The notes below the pieces were generated by a model that saw only the letters and a list, made by a program, of their open reading frames with translations, made no database searches and had not been told where the DNA came from. Shown here one piece after another: positions 45,064-53,410 of a DNA stretch of 63,661 nucleotides. Source of the stretch: Alistipes sp. (GTDB lineage Bacteria; Bacteroidota; Bacteroidia; Bacteroidales; Rikenellaceae); assembly GCA_021201825.1 (NCBI GenBank), contig JAJQED010000008.1, forward strand, positions 187,511 to 251,171. The letters are read 5' to 3'. Every line of letters starts with the position of its first letter. The first letter of the stretch is position 1. The position numbers were made by a program, and so were the translations under genes.

Positions 45064-45876
45064 CTATTTATCCCGCTTCATTCTCCGCAGCAGCACATCC
45101 CTAAGGGCATCCAAAAAAGGCGTAGGGTCGTTCCGCTCTTTCATCTCGGCAAAGGCGCTCGATACGTTACCCAGGTCGATACCGCAAAGTTTCTGGAACA
45201 CGAACACCACCCGTTACAGCGGTATGTTGCCGAAGGCCCGGAACGAATCGAGCGCGTAGAGCAGTTCGATAAGGAACACCTTTTTGGCCGCCCAGGGTAA
45301 CTGCACGATTTCCTCGTGCGGGTGATCCAGTTCGTCCAGTTGCGATTTAAGCAGGATTTCCAGCCGCTCGTTGGCCTGTATCTTCGCCAGCTTGTAGTCG
45401 CAGTTGGTCGAGTAGCTCGGCTCCCGCTCGCTCATGATCGCTTCGAGGTACTGGCGCCCGATCTCGAATTTATCCCGCGTGAAGTAATACACGTCGTTGT
45501 GGGTCGAACCGAGGCGGTAGTAGCTGTAAAACTCCGGCCTGCGTTCGATATAGTCTTGCAGGTTGCGCAGTTCCCGGTACAGGTATTCCCGCTGTACCTC
45601 CACAGGCCCCACGGGTCGGTTCATTTCGATATTGTAAACCTGGCACCAGTATATCAGCCGGGACACAAGGTAGGGCTTCACGTATTTGAAAAAATATATC
45701 TCCTCGTCCTTGTTCCCGAACTCATGGTCGATAACACGGGCTTTAAGCTGTGCGTTGGCTTCGGCCAATGCCAGTGCGATAGAATAGGCTCTTTTTAGCG
45801 GGTCTTTTTCCGCCGAGTTAATCATGCGTAATTTATGCTCGGTTTCCTTTTTCAGTTTGAGTAAAAAGTCGTTCAT
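45064..45876 (-). pseudogene. rteC: rteC homologue interrupted by an in-frame stop
   Basis: RteC controls excision of CTnDOT-type conjugative transposons. The ORF from 45876 (MNDFLLKLKKETEHKLRMI) ends at a TAA at 45214-45216 after FRAFGNIPL. In the same frame the next 49 codons encode the expected RteC C-terminus: VVFVFQKLCGIDLGNV, then SSAFAEMKERNDP and FLDALRDVLLRRM, ending at TAG (45064-45066). A single C-to-T change (CAA to TAA) would explain it. The full product would be about 270 residues; 220 remain. The truncated protein might still act, but a nonsense pseudogene is the simplest reading. Confidence 0.85.
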
Positions 45877-46027
45877 AGCGGCATGATTTAAAAGTTTATC
45901 GGGTAGTAAATTGATAAAAAACCTCCCCCGTGTACTACCAGGAGAGGTTCGCCGTATCGCTTTAGCGGGCCTATCTATATACACTACCGGCGCTGGTAGT
46001 ATAGATCAGGAAATTCGGTATTTTCCG

Positions 46028-46438
46028 TTATATTTTATAATGGATCTTACCTTTTACCCTCACGTTCGGTATCGAACAATGCAGATCACCCTTTACAGTT
46101 GTAGAGTGGAAGAAACTGGTACTTAGTGTTCCACTCACCTCTGTACCGGCCTTAATTCCTTTAGCTACAATCTTTCCTCCGTCGCTGCTGCGAACATCGA
46201 TATCGAAAACACCATTTGCCGGTTCTTCAATTACGGCCGTGGCATGGACTTTGGCGCCGCCGCCGTACTGGGAAAACTTGTAATGCCCGTCGCCATTACC
46301 GTCTACCGCCTCATCAAAATTAACCGTGCCGCTAATACCGAGTTCATCTTTACCGTTATCCGATTGCTCCGGAGAATCGAACTGTTGCTCCATGTGCTGA
46401 CGGATCCGTTCGGAAATTTCTTTAAATGCTTTTTCCAT
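46028..46438 (-). CDS. Hypothetical small protein in the fimbrial region
   Basis: A 136-residue protein I do not recognise. The N-terminus is a charged helix (MEKAFKEISERIRQHMEQQF). The rest is beta-rich and Gly/Lys-rich with regular short strands (GHYKFSQYGGGAKVHATAVI, VKGDLHCSIPNVRVKGKI). No signal peptide. It follows the fimbrillin gene at 46505 on the same strand. Confidence 0.6.
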   Translation of the reverse strand: MEKAFKEISERIRQHMEQQFDSPEQSDNGKDELGISGTVNFDEAVDGNGDGHYKFSQYGGGAKVHATAVIEEPANGVFDIDVRSSDGGKIVAKGIKAGTEVSGTLSTSFFHSTTVKGDLHCSIPNVRVKGKIHYKI

Positions 46439-46504
46439 GATAAATTATTTTTAAAGGCGCCTACTCTATTAACAGCTTTTCGGCTTCCGCATTTTATTTA
46501 AGTT

Positions 46505-47446
46505 TTAGTCAGCGGTAACCTGGCCCCGGAAGTTAGGCACCCATGGTATGATTTTGCCGGTTGCCGTTACTTCCGTGCGGCCGAGGGTTACCTCGTAGGT
46601 ATATTCGTTACCGCCGTCGAAGCCGGTTCCGGCGGCCATGTTCCAGACGAACGGCTCGGCTTTGCCCTGCGGGTCGATAATAAATTCCACCGAATAATCC
46701 CCGTCGCCGCTTATCGCTTCCGACGGCAGGATAATCGCGTCATACTCTTTCCCGTCGGTCAGGGTGCGGGGGATGATGTCGGTCGGGGTTCCGGGTGTGC
46801 CGAGCGACCCGGTCGATAGGTCGAACTTGCTGGCGGTATTCATATCCTTTATCGCTACGGTCATACCGGTAAGGTCGCTTTCCGTGAGGCCGTCCCCGGC
46901 AACGATGTTCATCACCAGCTTCGAGAGTTGGTGCGTAAATCCGAGTTTAACAGGGTCGTCCGCGTTGCTCTTATCCGTAGCGTCTTTGGAGTAGAGCAGG
47001 TCGAATGTCGGCTGGTTGGCCGTGGTCTGTGTCGTTGCGATATTGACCGAAATAGCGGTGGCGAGGGTTGCCGTGGCGGAATAGGGATAATAGGCGATAA
47101 AATCCACCGTGCCGTCCTGCGGGTAGTACATCTTGTCGGCATCCGTGGCGGCCTCGAACGCGCCGGTGGCGGCGTTGGAAACCTCGTACTTTTTATTTCC
47201 GGCCTCGTCCACGATACTCGTAGAACCGTTTTCCACCATAAAGATACCTATGGCATCCCCGGCGGCCCAATCTTCTCCGGCGGCACGGGTAGGCTGCGCC
47301 GGTGTGGCCTCGGCAATCCCAGCGGTGAAACTTAGGGCCTGCCTCTTTTGCGCCTCGCTGATCGGGTCGTTCACATTGCAACCGGCCAACGCGGCCACGG
47401 CCAGCACTCCGGCCGTAATTGTTTTGATTTTCAGTTTTGTACTCAT
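46505..47446 (-). CDS. Fimbrillin family lipoprotein
   Basis: A 313-residue surface lipoprotein (lipobox AALAGC) of the FimA/Mfa superfamily, whose members polymerise into type V pili after cleavage by an Arg-gingipain-like protease. Family blocks shared with the two genes upstream are WAAGDAIGIFMVENG, YYPQDGTVDFIAYYPYS and LGFTHQLSKLVMNI. The N-terminal and C-terminal beta-sandwiches are both present. It could be a major or minor pilin of the locus; the sequence does not decide. Confidence 0.88.
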   Translation of the reverse strand: MSTKLKIKTITAGVLAVAALAGCNVNDPISEAQKRQALSFTAGIAEATPAQPTRAAGEDWAAGDAIGIFMVENGSTSIVDEAGNKKYEVSNAATGAFEAATDADKMYYPQDGTVDFIAYYPYSATATLATAISVNIATTQTTANQPTFDLLYSKDATDKSNADDPVKLGFTHQLSKLVMNIVAGDGLTESDLTGMTVAIKDMNTASKFDLSTGSLGTPGTPTDIIPRTLTDGKEYDAIILPSEAISGDGDYSVEFIIDPQGKAEPFVWNMAAGTGFDGGNEYTYEVTLGRTEVTATGKIIPWVPNFRGQVTAD

Positions 47447-47639
47447 TTGAATAAATAATTAAATGTTATCGTTGTTTTTACCTTTATTTTTTCCAGACCG
47501 CCAAAGGCGGGGGAAAGCGGACACTTCAAAATATTTTCAAAAATCGACCGCTTCGCGGTTTTAAAGTGCCTCGTATGCCTTCCGCTGCGGTCGTCCCTCC
47601 CTTGCTTTATGGCATACTCGTTTTTGCTCAAAGCGAATG

Positions 47640-47713
47640 AACCGACGCTCGCAGCAGGTGCAGAGCCATGCTCGCATGGGCTATGCCCTGCGCGGAGGAG
47701 GAAGCCCTCCGGG
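47640..47713. repeat. Hairpin module shared with the 61.2 kb element
   Basis: The block AACCGACGCTCGCAG (47640-47654), a 39-nt hairpin, GGAGGAGGAA (47694-47703) and a small GC hairpin recurs at 61229-61303. The outer motifs are identical but the hairpin sequences differ, and both can still fold (GCAGG/CCTGC and CATGC/GCATG here; GTAAG/CTTAC and CAGAGACAAGC/GCTTGTCTCTG there). Confidence 0.65.
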
Positions 47714-47716
47714 CAA

Positions 47717-49747
47717 CTATGGGACGAACACCACGCGGAACCCGCAGTTGTAGTAAGCGTAGTCGGGGTTCGTGCTGCTACGGTATGCCGAGCGGCAGAC
47801 CTGGGCGTCGTTGCTCCAACTGCCGCCGCGCAGCACACGGTTGATGCCCGCATCGGGGCCGGTAGGGTCGGTTACAGAGCCGCTGTCATAAATACCATAC
47901 CAATCCGAACACCACTCGAACACGTTGCCATGCATGTCGTAAAGGCCGTAACCGTTAGGGTCATATTGACCGACCGCCGATGTCTGCCCTAAATAAGTGC
48001 CGTAACCCGACCCCAAATCTTTATGACCATTATCGTCCATATCGTAAATATACCGCCCGTTAATATTTGCCATATCTCCGTCCAGGTATTTACCATTGCC
48101 GATACCGAACGGCAGACTTTCCGTCTGACCGCCTCGGCAGGCATATTCCCACTCGGCCTCGGTCGGAAGCCGAACGGTCATGCCCGTAGTCTGGGAAAGC
48201 CACTCGCAATAGGCAACCGCGTCGTCCCATGATACATAGATAACCGGACGGTCGCCGCGGCCCCATCCCCCGTCGTTCGGTTTTGTGCGGCTTGTCGCAT
48301 CACAGAAGGCATCGTACTCTGTGAACGTTACCGGATATTTACCCATATAAAAATCCTTCGTCAGAGTTACCGCGTGCAAGGTTTCGTTACTACTGCGGTT
48401 AGGTTCCGTTACCGGACTACCCATTTGGAATGTTCCTGCTTTGATTAATTTTCCCTCGAATGGCGGTGTGATGATTTCCGCCTCCCCGCTGCCGTCGGTG
48501 TTGGGGTTCGGCGTCCACTGGTTTATGGTCGGAATGCCGACGGAGATGCCGTTCAGGGTAACCGACACCGGGTAGATGTAATGCTGTCCGGCCTCGAATG
48601 CTTCGGTGTCGGGTATAGTCCAGGTCAGCGGGTCGGCTACTCCTGCCAGGGTAAATACCACCGTGCGTCCCGTGTAAGCGTTTGCCGCCTGGGGAACCAC
48701 GAGGGCCGTAAATGTGGCATCTGCCGAACCGAAGGGTGCCGAGGCTTTCGCCGGATTAAAGATGCCAGTCGAACCGGCGGTAATCCCGCCGTTTTGCAGA
48801 TCGAGCGTGGCCGTTCCCGGCATACCCCGAAACTCGACCGCCGAGCGGGTCATGCCCTGAATGCCCGTGGCCTCGATACCGTCCCCGGCACTTACATTCA
48901 GCGTAACTTTGCTCAATACATGGCCGAATTGTAGGTCTACCGGCGTTTTGCTTTTAGTGTAACCGAAGCCGCCGTTGTCCGCTTTGGCATACAGCACATC
49001 GAGGCCGTTCTGTGCCGCCTCATCCGTCTGCCCGTCCACGGTCAGGTGGTAAATGTAATTATCTATCTGGCCTGAGCCGGTTCCGGCCGTTCCCGTGTGG
49101 GGATAGTAGGCGATAAAGTCCACATTGCCCGATTGGGGATAATAGAGCGCACCGGCGTCGTCCGGGGTAAGCGCTCCCGTGCCCGGATTTACATTGTAAA
49201 GGCGGTTATCGGCCGTCGTACCGCCCACGCTCAGAATACCGCCGGGAAGCGTACCGCCCGTGCTTACCATAAACATACCCACCTGGTCGCCCGCCGCCCA
49301 ACTATCCCCACCGTCGGTAGTTCGGGTTCCAGGGGCCGAGCCGCCCACGGTTGAGGTTCCGGTCGATGCTCCCGCAATTTCGGATTGCCGTGAGGCGCCA
49401 CCCGGATAGAACGCCCGCGTTTCAAACCCGTCGGCATCGGTAAAGTCCCGGTATGGGACACCCGTAGAGGTCGTGCCGGTGTAAGTTTGCGGATCGTTCG
49501 CCCCGCCACCTGCCGGGCCGCGCGTCTGCGCTCCGTCGGTACTCCGCCCCTGCGGAAGGGCCGCGCCGCCTACCGAGGCTGTAAACTCCACGGCCACCAG
49601 CCCATCGTCCGGGCCGCCAGGCTCATCGGTCGAACAGCCCGCCAGGGCAAGCAATCCGACCACAAAGGCACCGACCCCGTAGAACCATGTTCCCGGTAGC
49701 ACTCTTTTTTTCGTTTTTCGTTTCATATATTTTGTTTTTATATTCAT
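47717..49747 (-). CDS. Fimbrillin-SUMF1 fusion lipoprotein (putative pilus-tip lectin)
   Basis: A 676-residue lipoprotein (lipobox ALAGC). Residues about 40-420 are fimbrillin-like (DSWAAGDQVGMFMV, VDFIAYYPHT, LQFGHVLSKVTLNV). From about 440 there is a complete SUMF1/formylglycine-generating-enzyme-type C-type-lectin fold: GTFQMGSPVTEP, VRLPTEAEWEYACRGG, GYGLYDMHGNVFEWC and RVLRGGSWSNDAQVCRSAYR. The last 25 residues resemble the variable region of diversity-generating-retroelement targets. The start at 49747 is preferred; 49726 is possible. It probably caps a pilus. Confidence 0.87.
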   Translation of the reverse strand: MNIKTKYMKRKTKKRVLPGTWFYGVGAFVVGLLALAGCSTDEPGGPDDGLVAVEFTASVGGAALPQGRSTDGAQTRGPAGGGANDPQTYTGTTSTGVPYRDFTDADGFETRAFYPGGASRQSEIAGASTGTSTVGGSAPGTRTTDGGDSWAAGDQVGMFMVSTGGTLPGGILSVGGTTADNRLYNVNPGTGALTPDDAGALYYPQSGNVDFIAYYPHTGTAGTGSGQIDNYIYHLTVDGQTDEAAQNGLDVLYAKADNGGFGYTKSKTPVDLQFGHVLSKVTLNVSAGDGIEATGIQGMTRSAVEFRGMPGTATLDLQNGGITAGSTGIFNPAKASAPFGSADATFTALVVPQAANAYTGRTVVFTLAGVADPLTWTIPDTEAFEAGQHYIYPVSVTLNGISVGIPTINQWTPNPNTDGSGEAEIITPPFEGKLIKAGTFQMGSPVTEPNRSSNETLHAVTLTKDFYMGKYPVTFTEYDAFCDATSRTKPNDGGWGRGDRPVIYVSWDDAVAYCEWLSQTTGMTVRLPTEAEWEYACRGGQTESLPFGIGNGKYLDGDMANINGRYIYDMDDNGHKDLGSGYGTYLGQTSAVGQYDPNGYGLYDMHGNVFEWCSDWYGIYDSGSVTDPTGPDAGINRVLRGGSWSNDAQVCRSAYRSSTNPDYAYYNCGFRVVFVP

Positions 49748-49830
49748 TACCAATTATTTCTCCCTTATCGCCGCAGGACTTTTAAATATCCTGCGGCAAA
49801 GAATCGAATCCGGAAAACAAGTTCCCTCGA

Positions 49831-51822
49831 TTATTCTGCGACACAACGGACTGAGAAGCCGTAGGCGCGATTGTTGGCGTTGGCTGGGTTGACGCTACCA
49901 CTGTTGAAGTACAGGGCGTAACCGTAGGTAGCCGACTGCGCAGTGGTAGACCAGTAGCGCCCGTACGTACCCTGGACCTGCAAAAAACCACTGGAGAGGT
50001 TACGGAAGCCGCTGGCAGGATAATAATGGTTTAAATCCGCCGTGCTGTTCACTCCGTTAAATACACGGCCCTTATCGGTGAAAGAACCCCAATCCCCGCT
50101 ATTTCCCCAACTGTTGGTGCCGCTAACTAAAATAGGCGGCATCTTCCATCCCGGAGGGCAGGGGTCGTAAGCTGTTTTACCACCCGAAACCCCGCCCCAG
50201 GAATTGTTCTGATCGCCTGATTGGTTTACCGAACCGTAATACGTGCTGTTATTCGTTGCGAAATTCAGCGGGTTTTGCACCATACCGGGTAGTTCGGTAT
50301 AGGTGCCGGTAGGTAAATTGTCAGTCGTACCGGACGGATGGTCGGGGGTGTAATAGGTCTGGTTATTACCGGTGCCGTCCCCGGCCGGGAAGGCGTCCTT
50401 GCGTCCCCACTGATAAAACAGTCCGTTGCGGCCGTCCGGGTCGTAAAGTCCGGCAACTGCCGCACCCAGGTTGCGATCCATCCATGTCAGGCCGGTTTCG
50501 GTGTCGGTTGCGGATGTTACCGGCTCCGTCACCCATATATGCCAGCTCCATCGGTAATCCAGCTCCCCGTTCAGCTTAATACCGATCACGGCATTGCCTT
50601 CGATGCCGGGTTTAACAAGCAGGTATCCCTCCCCGTCGATCTCTACCGGCCCGGCGGCAGTTACCACGCCGCCGTCCCCGATAGGCGTGTCGGCCCATAC
50701 CAGTTCCACCGTGTAATCTCCGGTCGTTACGGTGTTCAATCCGGCAATGGAGGCTCCGAGGTCTTCCCCGTTAAGCACCCGGTTGGCCTGCGATACGGGG
50801 ATAAGCAGAGCCTGTCCGTAAGGACGTGCCATATAGCTGTTGGCCTCCGGCTGGGCAGAGATTGCAGAAATGGGTATTATCTGGGTAAACTGCTCGGCTT
50901 GCGCGGCTTGGAGCATTATATCGCCCGTAAGGGCCGAACTTTGGAGCAGCTGCTCACCGTTGGAAATAAGTGCGGGGCGGCTGTCCTGTTTTAATTCCTG
51001 CGCCGGAACAAGTGCGCGGAAGGTAAAAGTCGTTCTGTATTCGGGTGTGCCTTCCTGCTCCACGCGGTACATCTTTATAGCGGTCGGCTCGTTATCCGCC
51101 GCCGCCAATTCCACCTGCGGCCCGGTCGTGCCGCCCAGGTTCAACGTCGCTCCCGGCTTCACATTTTGCAGCTTCACGGATATTACGTTGGGGTCGATCC
51201 CGCCGCTCTCGTTATCCAGCGATACTTCCACCATAGCCAGGGCGTGAGAGAATTGCAGGCTGACCGTTTGGCCCTTTCCCCAACCGGAGCCGCCATTGTC
51301 CGATCTGGCCGTCAGCAAGTCGGAGAGGTTGTAATTCGGCCGTTCGGCACTCCCGCCGCCCGGAAGCGCGACCGTTGTAGCCGCATTCTGGTCGGCAGCC
51401 ACATTAAACGCTATCGCCGTAGGGTCGGTAGCCGCCGCATCGTAGGGGTGATAGGCATAGAAATCGAGTTTACCTCCGCTCGGTAGGTGCCATAATTCCA
51501 CCCCGTCGTCGAGTTTCCACGAGCCGCCACTATACGTCAGCTTCACGTTGTGGATATAGTTGCCGCCTTGCGCGAGGGTCGTTCCACTGGCGCAGGCGAA
51601 TATTCCTATGGCATCGCCTTCCTCCCAATTGCTCGTAAAGTCGGTGCCGGTCGCCACTCGTGTTAGCGGGGCAAAACCTATATCAAAAATTATTTCGCCG
51701 CCGGGCACTGTGGTTCCCCCGCCCGGAGTGTCAGGCACCAGCCCGTCCTTCGAGCAGGAAGCCACCGCGAAGGCACCCATCACAAGTACCGCCGCCCGGA
51801 TTATCTGTTTCGCATTTATCAT
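49831..51822 (-). CDS. Fimbrillin-FISUMP fusion lipoprotein (putative adhesin)
   Basis: A 663-residue lipoprotein (lipobox AVASC). The N-terminal 400 residues contain fimbrillin-type blocks (NWEEGDAIGIFACASG, LDFYAYHPYD, LQFSHALAMVEVSL). The C-terminal 230 residues form a FISUMP-type domain, also a C-type-lectin-like fold: TGLTWMDRNLGAAVAGLYD, LFYQWGRKDAFPAG and YDPCPPGWKMP. The end, RYWSTTAQSATYGYALYF, then NPANANNRAYGFSVRCVAE, has the pattern of hypervariable ligand-binding ends. It has the same plan as the neighbour downstream, with a different lectin module. Confidence 0.87.
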   Translation of the reverse strand: MINAKQIIRAAVLVMGAFAVASCSKDGLVPDTPGGGTTVPGGEIIFDIGFAPLTRVATGTDFTSNWEEGDAIGIFACASGTTLAQGGNYIHNVKLTYSGGSWKLDDGVELWHLPSGGKLDFYAYHPYDAAATDPTAIAFNVAADQNAATTVALPGGGSAERPNYNLSDLLTARSDNGGSGWGKGQTVSLQFSHALAMVEVSLDNESGGIDPNVISVKLQNVKPGATLNLGGTTGPQVELAAADNEPTAIKMYRVEQEGTPEYRTTFTFRALVPAQELKQDSRPALISNGEQLLQSSALTGDIMLQAAQAEQFTQIIPISAISAQPEANSYMARPYGQALLIPVSQANRVLNGEDLGASIAGLNTVTTGDYTVELVWADTPIGDGGVVTAAGPVEIDGEGYLLVKPGIEGNAVIGIKLNGELDYRWSWHIWVTEPVTSATDTETGLTWMDRNLGAAVAGLYDPDGRNGLFYQWGRKDAFPAGDGTGNNQTYYTPDHPSGTTDNLPTGTYTELPGMVQNPLNFATNNSTYYGSVNQSGDQNNSWGGVSGGKTAYDPCPPGWKMPPILVSGTNSWGNSGDWGSFTDKGRVFNGVNSTADLNHYYPASGFRNLSSGFLQVQGTYGRYWSTTAQSATYGYALYFNSGSVNPANANNRAYGFSVRCVAE

Positions 51823-51840
51823 ATCGTTGGATTTTATAGT

Positions 51841-52899
51841 TTACTTGTTCCCTATCGTCCAAATAAGGCTCACGCCCGCCTGTGTCGGCCCCCAGAGAGT
51901 TTTCGTTTTGTCCCTGTCCTTATTAACCCGCTCGCCGTTCTCGATATTGAAACTATCGTACTCGGAATGGGTATAACCCAGGCCAACATTGAAGTCGAGC
52001 GAGAAGCAGGGGGAGAGGTAAAGCTGATAGCCCACCGTAGCCCCGGCGCTCCATATCTTGCCCTGATAGCCCGTATCGGACGAGAACAGACCGCCGACCG
52101 GGTATTTATAGATGTTATACTTGCCGAAATTCGCCCCGGCACCCACGTAAAGCCGCTTTGAATCGAGAAGGTACCAGCGCACCTCCGGGCTTACAAGCCA
52201 TATCTTTTGCACCTTGCCGCCCGCGTCGCCCCACCAGCTTCGGCTGCCGTCGAGTTTGATGCCCACATGGCGGTTGATCCGGTATTCCAAGCCGAGGGTC
52301 GGCAGTCCGAACCCGTCGTACAGCAGGTTCGTCCGCACCGCAAGGCGGTAAGGCTCGTTTTGCCACCACGAGGCGGTCGGGGCTGGCTCTGGCATAGGCT
52401 CCGGTTCAGCGATAGGCTCCGGCTGCGGTTCTGTAACCGGGTCGGGATCCGGCTGTGGCTCCGGTTTTTGTGGTTTGGGTTCCGGCCGAGGCTCCGGCGT
52501 CGCCGGAATCTGAAGCGTTACCACTACCATATTCTTATACACCGTCCCCTCGGGGGCGGTATAAGCCGTGGCGAAGTTCCGGGTTATGAAATTGTCCTCC
52601 CGCAGTCCCTTGTGCAGTATCATTTCAGACTTCACCCGGTTTGCACGGATGAAGGAGAGGCTTTTGGTGGGGCTGTACCCGTCCACGTACACGGGTATCG
52701 CCCCGTCGGTTATCTCCGACCGGTAGCGGTCGAGAAGCGAGTAGAGCCGGTTTAATTCGGCATCGTTCCCCTCCCACGGGATATAAAACATATCGTCGCC
52801 CGGCACGAACCGGAACGTTACAACCTCGTCGGGGGCCGTCTGTGCGAAGGCCCCGCAGCAGAGGCAAAGCAGGGTAAGTAGTGTAAAAATCTTTCTCAT
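51841..52899 (-). CDS. DUF3575 outer-membrane beta-barrel protein with OmpA-like N-terminus
   Basis: A 352-residue secreted protein with a signal peptide (MRKIFTLLTLLCLCCGAFAQ). Residues about 25-130 look like an OmpA-C-like domain (VYVDGYSPTKSLSFIRANRV). A Pro/Glu-rich linker (PEPRPEPKPQKPEPQPDPDP) follows. The C-terminal 170 residues are the DUF3575 barrel: YRLAVRTNLLYDGFGLPTLG, YLLDSKRLYVGAGANFG. Such proteins usually head fimbrial loci in Bacteroidales and may anchor the pilus in the outer membrane. Confidence 0.9.
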   Translation of the reverse strand: MRKIFTLLTLLCLCCGAFAQTAPDEVVTFRFVPGDDMFYIPWEGNDAELNRLYSLLDRYRSEITDGAIPVYVDGYSPTKSLSFIRANRVKSEMILHKGLREDNFITRNFATAYTAPEGTVYKNMVVVTLQIPATPEPRPEPKPQKPEPQPDPDPVTEPQPEPIAEPEPMPEPAPTASWWQNEPYRLAVRTNLLYDGFGLPTLGLEYRINRHVGIKLDGSRSWWGDAGGKVQKIWLVSPEVRWYLLDSKRLYVGAGANFGKYNIYKYPVGGLFSSDTGYQGKIWSAGATVGYQLYLSPCFSLDFNVGLGYTHSEYDSFNIENGERVNKDRDKTKTLWGPTQAGVSLIWTIGNK

Positions 52900-53234
52900 A
52901 GTATATTATTTTCTTGTTGCAGTGCCATATATCGCTCTCTTAATTTCTGCCGCTCGTTATACCGCTTTACAACTACCAGCAGTTCCTTAGTGCTTAATCC
53001 CAGCAGTATCATCCGGTATCCCACGGCTGCCATCAGGTCATCGAACCGCCGCCACAGGATCACCTCGCGCCCCTCGATGGCTTCCTGCAACGGATAGTCC
53101 TCCCGGAAGGCAATGCCGATAGTGTATTTACGCCGCCCCGAACGGGTCACATAGACCCAGCTATAATCGTAGATTATCGGATCGTAACTCATGGCTTTAC
53201 ATATTCTTTCGTGCGGATATTTTACCCGCATCAT
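52896..53234 (-). CDS. Small conserved protein at the head of the fimbrial operon
   Basis: A 112-residue protein (start at 53234 or 53231, MMRVKYPHERI) I cannot assign. It has basic and aromatic surface patches (YVTRSGRRKYTIGI) and a C-terminal helical end (KELLVVVKRYNERQKLRERY). Its stop overlaps the DUF3575 start by 4 bases. The start lies just after a -7 box and an inverted-repeat operator. It may regulate or chaperone; this is inference. Confidence 0.65.
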   Translation of the reverse strand: MMRVKYPHERICKAMSYDPIIYDYSWVYVTRSGRRKYTIGIAFREDYPLQEAIEGREVILWRRFDDLMAAVGYRMILLGLSTKELLVVVKRYNERQKLRERYMALQQENNIL

Positions 53235-53242
53235 TTTCCGTT

Positions 53243-53250
53243 CAAATGTA
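53243..53250 (-). promoter_or_regulatory. Promoter -7 box of the fimbrial operon
   Basis: The complement of CAAATGTA reads TACATTTG, a TAnnTTTG match, 9 bases upstream of the first ATG of the operon (53234). The leader would be very short. Confidence 0.6.
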
Positions 53251-53268
53251 TAGTTCCGACCACGAAAT

Positions 53269-53296
53269 TTTGTCCAACTATACACGGTTGGACAAA
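53269..53296. promoter_or_regulatory. Inverted-repeat operator at the fimbrial operon
   Basis: A perfect 10-bp inverted repeat, TTTGTCCAAC and GTTGGACAAA with an 8-base spacer, plus a direct copy TTGGACGG just beyond. It starts about 19 bases upstream of the -7 box, so it covers the -33 region. The AraC-type regulator encoded next door is a natural candidate to bind it. Confidence 0.6.
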
Positions 53297-53355
53297 TTGG
53301 ACGGATTTTTAAGCATTTTTAGGGATTTCCGACTTCAAACAGCCAGGCCACAAAC

Positions 53356-53385
53356 GAGTAACGCCCCTCGAAAGGGGCGTTACTC
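53356..53385. terminator. Hairpin between the AraC-type gene and the fimbrial operon
   Basis: A perfect inverted repeat with arms GAGTAACGCCCCT and complement around CGAA, 25 bases downstream of the AraC-type gene's stop. A short T run follows in the leftward direction. Confidence 0.7.
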
Positions 53386-53410
53386 ATTACCGACAGAAAG
53401 AAAAAAGCAT

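Noticed and set aside
47717-51822. A complete diversity-generating retroelement
   Set aside because: No reverse transcriptase, accessory gene or template repeat was found in the window; only variable-region-like ends are visible.
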